From positions 56,950 through 120,949 of the forward strand of contig NZ_JACLAX010000011.1 in NCBI RefSeq assembly GCF_014230355.1: a stretch of 64,000 bases of DNA, read 5' to 3'. The DNA is from Novosphingobium piscinae. GTDB lineage: Bacteria; Pseudomonadota; Alphaproteobacteria; Sphingomonadales; Sphingomonadaceae. Position 1 is the first letter of the stretch. The number at the start of each line of letters is the position of its first letter. Under the pieces are notes generated by a model. It did not search any database. It was given only the letters and a program-made list of their open reading frames with translations, and had not been told where the DNA came from. Of this stretch, positions 16,875 to 25,708 are shown piece after piece. The translations under genes were made by a program, and so were the position numbers.

Positions 16875-16917
16875 CGACGCCCGCCGGCGCCGCCGGTCGC
16901 TCCATCCGGAACGCCAC

Positions 16918-18420
16918 TCAGACGACGGCGCAGACGGTCTTCCACTCGAGGTAGTTGTCCAGCGCCTGGCGTCCGCTGTCGCGCCCCCAGCCCGATTGCT
17001 TGATCCCGCCAATGGCGAGGCTGGCATCATACATCGCGTGACAATTGATCCACACCGTCCCGGCCCGGATCGCGCTGGTCATGCGGTGCGCCGTGCTGAG
17101 GCTCTCGGTCCAGACCGACGCGGCGAGGCCGTACTCGCTGTCATTGGCCGAGGCGATCACCTCGTCGACCTCGTCGAACGGCTGCACAACCACGACCGGG
17201 CCGAACACCTCCTCACGAACGATCTCCATGTCCGGGCGCACCCCGGTGACCACCGTCGGGGTGATGAAGGTCCCGGCCTCGCCGGTCCGCTCGCCGCCGG
17301 TCAGCATGGTGGCGCCATCGCGCCGCGCCCGGCCGAGATAGCCCTCGACCCGTTCGGCATGGCGGGCCGAGACCACCGGCCCCATCTGCGTGTCGGGCGC
17401 CAGGCCGTGGCCCAGCTTGAGGCTGCGGGCATAGGCCGCCACGCCCTCGACGACCTGATCGTGGACCGAACGGTGGACGTAGAGCCGCGAGCCGGCGATG
17501 CAGACCTGGCCGCTGTTGAAGAAGATCGCATTGGCGACCCCGGGGATCGCAAGGCTGAGATCGGCATCGGGCAGGACGATCGCGGGGGACTTGCCGCCCA
17601 GTTCGAGCGTGACCCGCTTGAAATTGGTCTTGGCCGCATCCAGCACGGCGCGGCCGGTGGCGGTCGAGCCGGTAAAGGCGATCTTGTCGACCCCGGGGTG
17701 CGCGGCCAGCACCGCGCCGGTCTCGGCTCCGAAACCGGTCACCACGTTGATGACGCCCGCGGGAACTCCGGCTTCGAGCATCAGCTCGACCAGCCGCAGG
17801 GCGGTGAGCGACGTGTCCTCGGCCGGCTTGAGCACGACGGTGCAGCCGGCGGCGAGCGCCGGGGCCAGCTTCATCGCAGTCAGCACCAACGGCGAGTTCC
17901 ACGGTACGATCGCTGCGACCACGCCGACCGGCTCGCGCACCGTCCAGGTGCGCACCTGCTTGCCCTGCGGCTGGTAGTTGATCGAGCTTTCCAGCGTGCT
18001 GCCCTCGATCGCCATGGCCTGGCCGGCAAAGAAGCGGAACTGGTTGACGGCGCCCGGGATCTCGGCCCAGCGCCCGACGAACAGGGGTTTGCCCTGGTCG
18101 AGCGTTTCGAGTTCCGCGAGGGCATCGATATGGGTCTCGATCAGGTCGGCGACCTTCCACAGGATGCGGGCACGCTCAACCGGCGTCGTGGCAGACCAGC
18201 CGGGCAAGGCCGCGCGGGCCGCGGCCACCGCCTGGTCGACATCCGCCGCGCCGGCCCGGGCGATCCGGCCGATTTCCCGGCCAGTTGCCGGGTCGATCGT
18301 GGCAAAGCTCTCGCCGCTGGCGGCTGCACGCCACTCGCCGCCCACGCAAAGGCCGTCCTGGCCGCGGCGGGCCAGAAAGGCCTGGTTGTCGGCGTGCAGG
18401 TTGCGCGAATCAAAGGTCAC
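16918..18420 (-). CDS. aldehyde dehydrogenase (copy 1)
   Basis: A 500-residue NAD(P)-dependent aldehyde dehydrogenase with IVPWNSPLVL, the glycine motif FTGSTATGRAVL, general base Glu273 (LELGGKSP) and nucleophile Cys307 (NSGQVCIAGSR). It oxidises an aldehyde to an acid in the cytoplasm. It stands alone on the minus strand, divergent from hyuA; a copy of the shared palindrome lies 71 bases before its start. About half its residues appear shared with the ALDH at 25709, and the Asn-Ser-Gly versus Leu-Gln-Gly context of the Cys differs. Confidence 0.92.
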   Translation of the reverse strand: MTFDSRNLHADNQAFLARRGQDGLCVGGEWRAAASGESFATIDPATGREIGRIARAGAADVDQAVAAARAALPGWSATTPVERARILWKVADLIETHIDALAELETLDQGKPLFVGRWAEIPGAVNQFRFFAGQAMAIEGSTLESSINYQPQGKQVRTWTVREPVGVVAAIVPWNSPLVLTAMKLAPALAAGCTVVLKPAEDTSLTALRLVELMLEAGVPAGVINVVTGFGAETGAVLAAHPGVDKIAFTGSTATGRAVLDAAKTNFKRVTLELGGKSPAIVLPDADLSLAIPGVANAIFFNSGQVCIAGSRLYVHRSVHDQVVEGVAAYARSLKLGHGLAPDTQMGPVVSARHAERVEGYLGRARRDGATMLTGGERTGEAGTFITPTVVTGVRPDMEIVREEVFGPVVVVQPFDEVDEVIASANDSEYGLAASVWTESLSTAHRMTSAIRAGTVWINCHAMYDASLAIGGIKQSGWGRDSGRQALDNYLEWKTVCAVV

Positions 18421-18490
18421 GGTTGAAACTCCCCTGAAGGCCTTCGTCGTGCCGCAGACGGCTGCGCCGGACCATCCCCGCAGGACCGAA

Positions 18491-18507
18491 AATTCGCAGG
18501 GCGGATA
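18491..18507. promoter_or_regulatory. IclR-type operator, AATTCGC-AGG-GCGGATA
   Basis: Matches 12 of 14 positions. It lies 71 bases from the ALDH start (minus) and 155 bases from hyuA (plus). Confidence 0.6.
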
Positions 18508-18574
18508 AGTCTGTCCGAAACTGCGGCAGCGGCCGCATCACCGGTTAGCGAAGGGGCTTGCGGTTCGCCGTATT

Positions 18575-18592
18575 GTCATATGTATATATCAT
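18575..18592 (+). promoter_or_regulatory. GTCATA-N4-TATATCAT element before hyuA
   Basis: GTCATA-TGTA-TATATCAT ends exactly 70 bases before the hyuA ATG. The same two blocks with the same spacing and the same 70-base distance occur before the CoA transferase at 58464. It is an AT-rich island in GC-rich DNA. It could be a core promoter or the site of an unidentified regulator. Confidence 0.5.
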
Positions 18593-18661
18593 TTCAGTCC
18601 AGCCGGCTGGCAGTCCGTCGCAAGCGACCCTGCCATCTCCGGTGCAGCCAATGGGGAAGCC

Positions 18662-20710
18662 ATGACCTATCGCCTGGGAGTCGACGTTGGCGGCACCTTC
18701 ACCGATCTCTTGCTGTTCGATCAGCGCTCCGGCGCCTTCTGGCGGCACAAGACCCCGTCCACGCCGCATGACAGCTCGGAGGGCATCCTGAACGGCGTGC
18801 GCGCGATCACGGCCGAGGCGGGGATCACCCCGGAGCAGGTTGAATTCTTCCTGCACGGCACGACCGTGGCAACCAATGCCGTGCTCGAGGGCAAGGGTGC
18901 CCGGGTCGGGCTGGTCACCACCGATGGCTATCGCCAGGTGATGCAGATCGCCCGGTCCTTCGTGCCGGGCGGCCTCGCCGGTTGGATCGTCTGGCCCAAG
19001 CCGACGCCGCTCGCCGCGCTCGAGGACACCTGCGAGATCACCGGCCGGATCGACGCCCGCGGCGAGATCCTGGCCGACCTGGACGAGGCCCAGATCCGGA
19101 CATCGCTGATCCGCCTCCGCGACAGCGGGATCGAGGCGCTCACCGTCAGCCTGGTCAACGCCTATCTGAACGGGGCGCACGAGACCCGGGTGGGCGAAAT
19201 TGCGGCCGAGATCATGCCGGATATCCCGGTCTCGCTCAGCCACGAGGTCCTGCCCGAGATGCAGGAGTACGAACGCACCCTGACCACGGTGGCCAATGCC
19301 GCGGTCCGCCCGGTGGTGGGCAAGTACGTGCGCAACCTGCGCGACCGGCTGCGGGGCGCCGGCATGGCGGGCTCGCTGTCGCTGCTGCGCTCGGACGGCG
19401 GCCTGATGAGCTCGGAGAAGTCCGAGGAGCATCCGGTGTCGCTGCTGATGTCGGGTCCAGCGGGCGGCGTGACCGGGGCGATCTGGGTCGGGCGCAACGC
19501 CGGGCTGAAAAACATCCTCACGCTCGACGTCGGCGGGACCTCCACCGACGTCGCGCTGATCGAGAACCTCGAGGCGCGCCGCCAGCGCGAGACCGAGGTG
19601 GGCCACCTCAAGGTCCGCGCCTCGGCGCTCGACGTGAAGACCGTGGGCGCCGGCGGCGGCTCGATCGCCTATGTGCCGGAACTGACCAAGGCCCTGCGCG
19701 TGGGGCCGCAGTCGGCCGGCGCGGTGCCGGGGCCGGTGGCCTATGGCAAGGGCGGCACCCTGCCGACCGTGACCGACGCCAACGTGGTGCTGGGCTACCT
19801 GCCCGAGAACCTGCTGGGCGGCACCTTCCAGCTCGACCGCGAGGGGGCGAAGCGGGCGGTGCAGACCATCGCCGATGCCCTGGGCATCGACCTGATGGCC
19901 GCGGCGCGCGGGATCATCGACATCGTCAACGAGAACATGTTCGGCGCGCTGCGGATGATCTCGGTGCAGCAGGGCTACGATCCGCGCGACTTCGCGCTGA
20001 TGGGCTTCGGCGGGGCGGGGCCGCTCCACGTCAATGCCGTGGCGCGGCTGATGGGCTCGTGGCCCGCGGTCTCGCCGGTCTCGCCGGGCGTGCTCTGCGC
20101 GCTGGGCGATGCCACCACCCGCATGCGCACCGAAACCGCGCGCAGCTTCTCCCAGCGCGTGCAGGACACCGACGAGGCGGTGGTCCAGGCGATCCTCGAC
20201 GAGATGGCCGCGCAGACCCGCGCCGAGCTGACCGCGGAAGGGATCGCCGACGCCGACGTGACCAGCCTGTTCGAGCTCGACATCCGCTACGAGGGGCAGG
20301 CCTTCGAGGTGCCGCTGGCGATCGACGCCGAAACACTGCGGCGCGACGGGCTCAAGGGCGTGACCGACCGCTTCGATGCCGAGCACCTGCGCCTGTTCAC
20401 CTTCAACATGGATTCGGCCCATGAGCTGGTCAACCTGCGCGCCGTGGCGATGGGTCCGGCGCTCGAGCTGCCGGCACCGCCGCTGGAGAAGGGGGACGGG
20501 GATCCCGCGCGGGCCAAGATCCGTGACCACAGCCTGTGGGTGGACGGGCAGATGAAGCCGGCGGTGATCTACGATCGCGCCCGGTTGCGCTGCGGCGATG
20601 TCATCCCCGGTCCCGCCATCGTCGTCGAGATGGACTCGACCACGCTGATCGAAGCCGACTGCGTCGGCACCGTCGACCATGTCGGCAACATCCTGATCCA
20701 TCTCGCCTGA
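18662..20710 (+). CDS. hyuA: hydantoinase/oxoprolinase subunit A (HyuA family)
   Basis: A 682-residue ATP-binding subunit. The N-terminal GVDVGGTFTDLLLFD and central LTLDVGGTSTDVALIE are the two actin-like phosphate motifs; LMGFGGAGPLHV and the C-terminal region complete the HyuA domain. Partners of this type use ATP to open lactam or hydantoin rings (N-methylhydantoinase, 5-oxoprolinase, caprolactamase) or to carboxylate ketones (acetone/acetophenone carboxylase). GGGGA precedes the ATG. HyuB follows 13 bases after the stop and a C-C lyase follows that. In this C-N-rich cluster, ring opening of a lactam is favoured, but carboxylation is not excluded. Confidence 0.88.
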   Translation: MTYRLGVDVGGTFTDLLLFDQRSGAFWRHKTPSTPHDSSEGILNGVRAITAEAGITPEQVEFFLHGTTVATNAVLEGKGARVGLVTTDGYRQVMQIARSFVPGGLAGWIVWPKPTPLAALEDTCEITGRIDARGEILADLDEAQIRTSLIRLRDSGIEALTVSLVNAYLNGAHETRVGEIAAEIMPDIPVSLSHEVLPEMQEYERTLTTVANAAVRPVVGKYVRNLRDRLRGAGMAGSLSLLRSDGGLMSSEKSEEHPVSLLMSGPAGGVTGAIWVGRNAGLKNILTLDVGGTSTDVALIENLEARRQRETEVGHLKVRASALDVKTVGAGGGSIAYVPELTKALRVGPQSAGAVPGPVAYGKGGTLPTVTDANVVLGYLPENLLGGTFQLDREGAKRAVQTIADALGIDLMAAARGIIDIVNENMFGALRMISVQQGYDPRDFALMGFGGAGPLHVNAVARLMGSWPAVSPVSPGVLCALGDATTRMRTETARSFSQRVQDTDEAVVQAILDEMAAQTRAELTAEGIADADVTSLFELDIRYEGQAFEVPLAIDAETLRRDGLKGVTDRFDAEHLRLFTFNMDSAHELVNLRAVAMGPALELPAPPLEKGDGDPARAKIRDHSLWVDGQMKPAVIYDRARLRCGDVIPGPAIVVEMDSTTLIEADCVGTVDHVGNILIHLA

Positions 20711-20723
20711 AGGAGCCCAGCCC

Positions 20724-22601
20724 ATGCCCGCACGGATCATCCAGGCCAACGAAACGCCCTTTGCCACCGTCCCAGTCGACCCGGTCACGCTCGACATCAT
20801 CGAGAACGCGCTGCGCAATGCCCGCATCGAGATGGACGCCACCCTGGTGCGCACCGCGATGTCGCCCGGCATCCGCGAACAGGGCGACGCCTTCCCGCTG
20901 ATCGCCGACCACTCCGGCAAGATGATCGTCGGCCAGTTCGGCTCGTACATCGGCCCCTTCCTCGACGGCTATGAGGGCACGGTCGAGGATGGCGACATGA
21001 TCTTCCTGTCCGATCCCTACTCGGTCGGCGGGGCGATCAGCCATTCGAACGACTGGCTGGTGCTGCTGCCCGTGTTCAAGGACGGCCGCCTGATCGCCTA
21101 CACCTCGATGTTCGGGCACCAGAGCGACATCGGCGGGATGGTCCCGGGATCGATGCCGATCAACGCCACCACGATCTTCCAGGAGGGGGTGCGCATCCCG
21201 CCGGTCAAGATCTGGAAGAAGGGCGAATACAACGAGGACCTGATGAAGCTGGTGATGCACCAGGTCCGCACCCCGGACTGGTGCAAGGCCGATCTCAATG
21301 CGCTGATCGCCTCGTGCCGGGTGGCCGCGCGCCGCGTGGTCGAGATGGCCGAGCGGTTCGGCGACGACGTGTTCGTCTCGGCCACCGACCTGCTGCTCGA
21401 GCGCAACCACCGCGCGATGAAGCACCTGATCGAAAGCTCGATCGGCGAGGAGCCGGTGAGCTTCGAGGACTACATCTGCGATGACGGCAAGGGCTTCGGC
21501 CCCTACAAGATCAAGTGCACAATGTGGCGCGAGAACGGCCGCGTGGTGCTGGACTTCGCCGGGACCGATCCGCAGAGCTCGGCCTCGATCAACATGTTCC
21601 TGAACGAAAACATGATGCGCATGTTCTTCGGGATCTACATGATCATGGTCTTCGACCCGCAGATCCTGTTCAACGACGGCTACTACGACCTGATCCACGT
21701 GCGCATTCCCGAAGGCTCGCTGCTCAAGCCGCGGTTCCCCGCTGCGCTGTCGGGGCGCACCCACGTCCTCGGCCGCCTGTTCGACATCCTCGGCGGGCTG
21801 CTCGGCCAGAAGACCCCGGAGTTCCTCAACGCCGCGGGCTTCTCGTCCTCGCCGCACCTGTTCTACGCCGGCACCGACAAGACCGGAAAATGGTTCCAGC
21901 TGTTCCAGATCGGCTTCGGCGGGATCCCCGGCCGGCCGCTGGGCGACGGGCCTGACGGCCACTCGCTGTTCCCCGGCTTCACCAACGTGCCCAACGAGTT
22001 CCTCGAGCGGTACTTCCCGCTGGTGATCGAACGCTACGAGACCGTCCCCGACAGTGGCGGGGCCGGACTGCACCGTGGCGGCAACGGGATCGACATGGTC
22101 TACCGCTTCCTCGAGCCCGGGGTCATCGCGATCCATGACGATCGCTGGTTCGTCCCGCCCTGGGGGGTCAACGGCGGTCTGCCGGGGGCCCGCGCGCGCA
22201 AGGTACTGATCAAGGCCGACGGCACCGAGATCGTCGTCGGCAACAAGATCGAGGACTACCCGGTCGAGCCGGGCGACCGCCTGCACTTCATCACCTGGGG
22301 CGGCGGCGGCTGGGGCGATCCGCTCGAGCGTGATCCCGCGCTGCTGGCGAAAGAGCTGGCACAGGGTCTGGTCACCGCGCAGGGCGCGCTGCGCTATGGC
22401 GTGGTCCTGACCGCCGAGGGCGCGGTCGACGCCGCCGCCACCACGGCGCTGCGCGAGCGGATGCGGGCCGAGCGCGGCCCGATCGCCGTGTTCGACTTCG
22501 GGCCGGATATCGATACACTGCGCGCCAACTGCCTGGCCGAAACCGGCCTGCCCGCCCCGCGCCGGCCGCAGTGGACCCATCAGGCCGAGGCCGCGGAGTA
22601 G
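20724..22601 (+). CDS. hyuB: hydantoinase/oxoprolinase subunit B (HyuB family)
   Basis: A 625-residue HyuB-type catalytic subunit: VDPVTLDIIENALRNARIEM at the N-terminus, SDPYSVGGAISHSNDW in the centre, and DSGGAGLHRGGNGI plus WGGGGWGDPLERDP toward the end, all hallmarks of the hydantoinase B domain. AAGGAG lies ahead of the ATG, directly after hyuA. The chain is longer than typical HyuB (about 520-580), with an extra C-terminal tail of charged helices. It functions only with HyuA, so the substrate remarks for that gene apply. Confidence 0.88.
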   Translation: MPARIIQANETPFATVPVDPVTLDIIENALRNARIEMDATLVRTAMSPGIREQGDAFPLIADHSGKMIVGQFGSYIGPFLDGYEGTVEDGDMIFLSDPYSVGGAISHSNDWLVLLPVFKDGRLIAYTSMFGHQSDIGGMVPGSMPINATTIFQEGVRIPPVKIWKKGEYNEDLMKLVMHQVRTPDWCKADLNALIASCRVAARRVVEMAERFGDDVFVSATDLLLERNHRAMKHLIESSIGEEPVSFEDYICDDGKGFGPYKIKCTMWRENGRVVLDFAGTDPQSSASINMFLNENMMRMFFGIYMIMVFDPQILFNDGYYDLIHVRIPEGSLLKPRFPAALSGRTHVLGRLFDILGGLLGQKTPEFLNAAGFSSSPHLFYAGTDKTGKWFQLFQIGFGGIPGRPLGDGPDGHSLFPGFTNVPNEFLERYFPLVIERYETVPDSGGAGLHRGGNGIDMVYRFLEPGVIAIHDDRWFVPPWGVNGGLPGARARKVLIKADGTEIVVGNKIEDYPVEPGDRLHFITWGGGGWGDPLERDPALLAKELAQGLVTAQGALRYGVVLTAEGAVDAAATTALRERMRAERGPIAVFDFGPDIDTLRANCLAETGLPAPRRPQWTHQAEAAE

Positions 22602-22604
22602 CGC

Positions 22605-23465
22605 ATGGCGAACCCCATCTTTCGCGAGAAACTGCAGGCCGGGACGTTCTTCGTCGTCCCGGGCATCCAGGACATGATCGCCGCGGTGATCGCCAACAAG
22701 GTCGGCTTCGATATCGTTTACGGCACGGGCTACTGGCTGACCGCCTCGGCCTGGGGGCTGCCCGATGCCGGGATCGCCACCTATACCGAGATGCGCAACC
22801 GCATGGAAACCCTGGCGCGGACCAGCAATGCCGCGGTGATCGCCGATGGCGACACCGGCTATGGCGGGCTGCTCAATGTCCATCACACCGTGAAGGGCTA
22901 CGAGGCGAGCGGGGTGACCGCGATCCAGCTCGAGGACCAGGAGTTCCCCAAGAAGTGCGGACACACCCCGTACAAGCGGCTGATCCCGGCCGAAGACATG
23001 GTGGAGAAGATCCGCGTCGCGGTCGACGCCCGGAGCAGCGAGGACTTCGTGATCATCGCCCGCACCGACGCGCGCGAGAGCGAAGGGCTGGACGGCGCGC
23101 TGCGGCGGATGGAGGCCTATGCCAAGGCGGGCGCCGATGTCCTGTTCCCCGAGGCACTCCATTCCGAGGAGGAAATGCGCAAGGCCTGCAGCGTGCTTGA
23201 CCGGCCGTGCATGGCCAACATGTCGAACCACGGCAAGACGCCGGTGCCGCCGGCGGCGGTGCTGGCCGAGATCGGCTATGCCTATGCGATCTATCCCAGC
23301 CTCACCTCGCTGGCGGCCGCGGCGGCGATGGAGAAGGCCCTGCTCGACCTCAAGCAGCAGGGGATCGGCCAGCCCGACGGCCTGTTCGACTTCACCGAGT
23401 TCTGCCACCTGATCGGCTTCCCCGAGGTGTGGGAGTTCGAGAAGAAGTGGGCGCTCGCCAAGTAG
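22605..23465 (+). CDS. isocitrate lyase/PEP mutase-family C-C lyase
   Basis: A 286-residue TIM-barrel enzyme. The metal site DGDTGYG (residues 81-87) and the lyase loop K116-K-C118-G-H120 are present; the Cys distinguishes true C-C lyases from phosphonate mutases. It most resembles methylisocitrate/2,3-dimethylmalate lyases, which split a 2-hydroxy diacid into an oxo acid and a smaller acid. It starts three bases after hyuB, so it works in the same operon. Two LeuCD hydro-lyases elsewhere in the island could make its hydroxy-diacid substrate, as in nicotinate fermentation where a LeuCD-type dimethylmaleate hydratase precedes dimethylmalate lyase. Confidence 0.82.
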   Translation: MANPIFREKLQAGTFFVVPGIQDMIAAVIANKVGFDIVYGTGYWLTASAWGLPDAGIATYTEMRNRMETLARTSNAAVIADGDTGYGGLLNVHHTVKGYEASGVTAIQLEDQEFPKKCGHTPYKRLIPAEDMVEKIRVAVDARSSEDFVIIARTDARESEGLDGALRRMEAYAKAGADVLFPEALHSEEEMRKACSVLDRPCMANMSNHGKTPVPPAAVLAEIGYAYAIYPSLTSLAAAAAMEKALLDLKQQGIGQPDGLFDFTEFCHLIGFPEVWEFEKKWALAK

Positions 23466-23496
23466 CGCGGGCCGGCCGCAAGGGAGAGGACGACAC

Positions 23497-24630
23497 ATGA
23501 CCGAGCGCCGCATCGCCGCCGCCGTGCTGGCGCGCAGCGGAGACCACGCCCGCCCCTACGGCGCGAGCGCGCCGCTGGCGATCACCACGCTCGACCTGGC
23601 CGATCCACGCCCGGGCGAAGTGCTGGTGCGGATCGACGCCGCCGGGATCTGCCACTCCGACCTCTCGGTGATCAACGGCGACCGTCCCCGCCCGATGCCG
23701 ATGGCGCTGGGCCACGAGGCCGCCGGCACGGTCCTCGCGCTGGGCGATCCGGACGAGCCCGGACTCGCCGTGGGGGATCGCGTCGTGCTCGTGTTCCTGC
23801 CCAGCTGCGGACAGTGTCCGCAATGCCTCTCGGGCGAAGGCTACCTCTGCGCCGCCGCCGCCGCCGCCAACGGGCGGGGCGAACTGATCCGCGGCGGCTC
23901 GCGGCTGACCTGCCGCACCGCGCAAGGCGACCACGCGGTGCATCACCATCTCGGCGTCTCGGCCTTCGCCACCCAGGCCGTGGTCGACCGCCGCTCGCTG
24001 GTGAAGGTCGATGCCGATATCCCGCCCGAAACCGCGGCGCTGTTCGGTTGCGCGGTGCTCACCGGGGTGGGGGCCGTGATGAACACCGCGCGGGTGCGGC
24101 CGGGTGAGAGCGTGACGGTCTATGGCCTGGGCGGGGTCGGGCTCGCCGCCCTGCTCGGTGCCCTGGCCTCGGGCGCGCAGCCGGTCCACGCGATCGATCC
24201 GGCCCCCGAAAAGCGGGCGCTCGCGCTCGAACTCGGTGCCGCCTCGGCCCTGGCGCCCGAGGACGATGCCGCCGCGCTGGGCAGCGACGTGGTGATCGAG
24301 ACGGTCGGCAAGTCCGCCGTCCTGGCCCGGGCCTATGCCGCCGCCCGCCGCGGCGGACGGGTGGTCACGGTCGGCCTGCCCAATCCGGCGGAGCAGCTGT
24401 CGATCAACGCGCTGTCGCTGGTGGCCGAGGGCAAGACCCTGATGGGCAGCTACATGGGCTCGTCGATCCCCAGCCGCGACATTCCGCGCTACATCGCGCT
24501 GTGGCGCGCCGGGCGCCTGCCGGTCGAACGCCTGCTCTCTTCGGTCGGCGCGCTGGAGGACATCAACGAGCTGATGGACCGGCTGGCCGAGGGCAAGGCG
24601 ATCCGCCAGGTGATCGTTCCCGACTGGTGA
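23497..24630 (+). CDS. zinc-dependent alcohol dehydrogenase, MDR family
   Basis: A 377-residue class III-like alcohol dehydrogenase. The catalytic zinc ligands are Cys52 (GICHSDLSV) and the GHEAAG histidine; the structural zinc site CGQCPQC...C is complete with four cysteines; and VYGLGGVGLAALLGAL is the NAD(P) motif. It oxidises an alcohol or reduces an aldehyde. It is the last enzyme of the hyuA-hyuB-lyase operon, 31 bases after the lyase. Its stop is followed at once by the perfect palindrome that controls the IclR gene. Confidence 0.9.
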   Translation: MTERRIAAAVLARSGDHARPYGASAPLAITTLDLADPRPGEVLVRIDAAGICHSDLSVINGDRPRPMPMALGHEAAGTVLALGDPDEPGLAVGDRVVLVFLPSCGQCPQCLSGEGYLCAAAAAANGRGELIRGGSRLTCRTAQGDHAVHHHLGVSAFATQAVVDRRSLVKVDADIPPETAALFGCAVLTGVGAVMNTARVRPGESVTVYGLGGVGLAALLGALASGAQPVHAIDPAPEKRALALELGAASALAPEDDAAALGSDVVIETVGKSAVLARAYAAARRGGRVVTVGLPNPAEQLSINALSLVAEGKTLMGSYMGSSIPSRDIPRYIALWRAGRLPVERLLSSVGALEDINELMDRLAEGKAIRQVIVPDW

Positions 24631-24637
24631 GCTAATT

Positions 24638-24654
24638 TATCCGCCTGGCGGATA
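24638..24654. promoter_or_regulatory. perfect IclR-type operator, TATCCGC-CTG-GCGGATA
   Basis: A perfect 17-base palindrome (TATCCGCC-T-GGCGGATA), 76 bases before the start of the IclR-family gene. It is the best copy of a motif that recurs through the window, and its place suggests autoregulation. Confidence 0.8.
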
Positions 24655-24729
24655 TTGCCTTGATTAATTCGGGCAAACGTCATTCCTTTGTCACTCTTCG
24701 TGCTGTCAGCGGCATGCGGGGAGTTGCAC

Positions 24730-25524
24730 ATGGAAAAGGGAGTTCCGATTCGCTCGATCACGCGGTCGATCGCCGCGCTCAAGGCGATCAATCGCCATGG
24801 CTCGCTGTCGATGATGGAAATCGCCAAGGCCAGCCAGGTGCCCTACCCCACGGCCTGCCGGATCGTGCAGACGCTGCTCTATGAAGGCCTGATCGAACAG
24901 GAACCGGCCCGCAAGCGCTACCGCGCGACCGCCCTGGTCCAGACCCTGGCCACGGGATTCCAGCATGACGACGAACTGGTCCACGTCGCCCGTCCGCACA
25001 TCGTCGCCCTGACCAAGCGGGTCGGCTGGCCGGTGTCGATCGCAATCCGCGTCGGCCGCGAGATGATGCTGCGCGACAGCACCCACGCCAATTCGTCGCT
25101 CACCTTCGAGCATTACTATCCCGGCTTCACCCTGCCGATCCTCGACAGCGCCTCGGGCAAGGTCTCGATGGCCTTCGCCGACGACGAGGAGCGCGAGATG
25201 ATCCTGCGCTTCATCCGGGTCTCGCAGGAGATCGACCTCAACTATCTCGCCACCGCCGAGGTCAGTCTCAACGTCGAGCGGATCCGCGCCGAGGGCTATG
25301 CCGCGCAGGGGCGCAACCACTTCAACCTGACCCCGGGCAAGACCTCGTCGATTGCCGTGCCGATCTTCAAGAATGGCCGGTTCGAGGCGGCGATGACCAT
25401 GGTCTTCTTTGTCGCCGCGATGAAGCTGTCGAACGCCCTCGAACTCTATCTCGAGGATCTCAAGGCAACGGCCGCGGCGATCAGCCACGACCTGTCCAAC
25501 CCGGTCCCGATGGGCAACGCCTGA
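24730..25524 (+). CDS. IclR-family transcriptional regulator
   Basis: A 264-residue regulator with an N-terminal winged helix-turn-helix (IRSITRSIAALKAINRHG, then MMEIAKASQVPYPTACRIVQTL, roughly residues 8-50) and a C-terminal IclR effector domain ending PIFKNGRFEAAMTMVFF. The opening RSITR pattern is like MhpR, an activator of aromatic-acid catabolism. The ATG at 24730 is chosen because GGGGAG lies six bases ahead; an upstream in-frame start would lack this. It is the only DNA-binding regulator gene found in the window. The perfect palindrome in front of it recurs before most transcription units, which makes it the likely pathway-specific regulator, probably responding to a pathway acid. Confidence 0.92.
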   Translation: MEKGVPIRSITRSIAALKAINRHGSLSMMEIAKASQVPYPTACRIVQTLLYEGLIEQEPARKRYRATALVQTLATGFQHDDELVHVARPHIVALTKRVGWPVSIAIRVGREMMLRDSTHANSSLTFEHYYPGFTLPILDSASGKVSMAFADDEEREMILRFIRVSQEIDLNYLATAEVSLNVERIRAEGYAAQGRNHFNLTPGKTSSIAVPIFKNGRFEAAMTMVFFVAAMKLSNALELYLEDLKATAAAISHDLSNPVPMGNA

Positions 25525-25567
25525 GGGGAGGTCCGCTCGGTCCGGACCTGGCCCGACCGCCGCGCGT

Positions 25568-25680
25568 GGGCTTCGACAGGCTCAGCCTGAGCGGAGGTGA
25601 GGATTGGCAGACCAACGGGAAGCGCGTTGGCCTTCACCCGTTTTCACCCAGGCCCGCTCAGCCTGAGCCTGTCGAAGGCC
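25568..25680. repeat. inverted pair of REP-like repeats
   Basis: Two 27-base arms (25568-25594 and 25654-25680) are reverse complements with two mismatches, each containing the near-palindrome CAGGCTCAGCCTG. They sit between the convergent IclR and ALDH genes. The GCTTCGACAGGCTCAG-type repeat is familiar as a dispersed intergenic element in sphingomonads. It may act as a bidirectional terminator. Confidence 0.7.
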
Positions 25681-25708
25681 GCGCGCGGCAGCCCGCCCCA
25701 CAGCGGAA

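Noticed and set aside
20601..23513. A 970-codon open frame on the minus strand opposite HyuA/HyuB and the lyase gene, and similar long antisense frames opposite 39864-43517 and 6358-8811
   Set aside because: Their translations are rich in Arg, Gly, His and Ala with no known motifs, as expected opposite GC-rich genes with strong third-position bias; the sense genes carry clear catalytic motifs.
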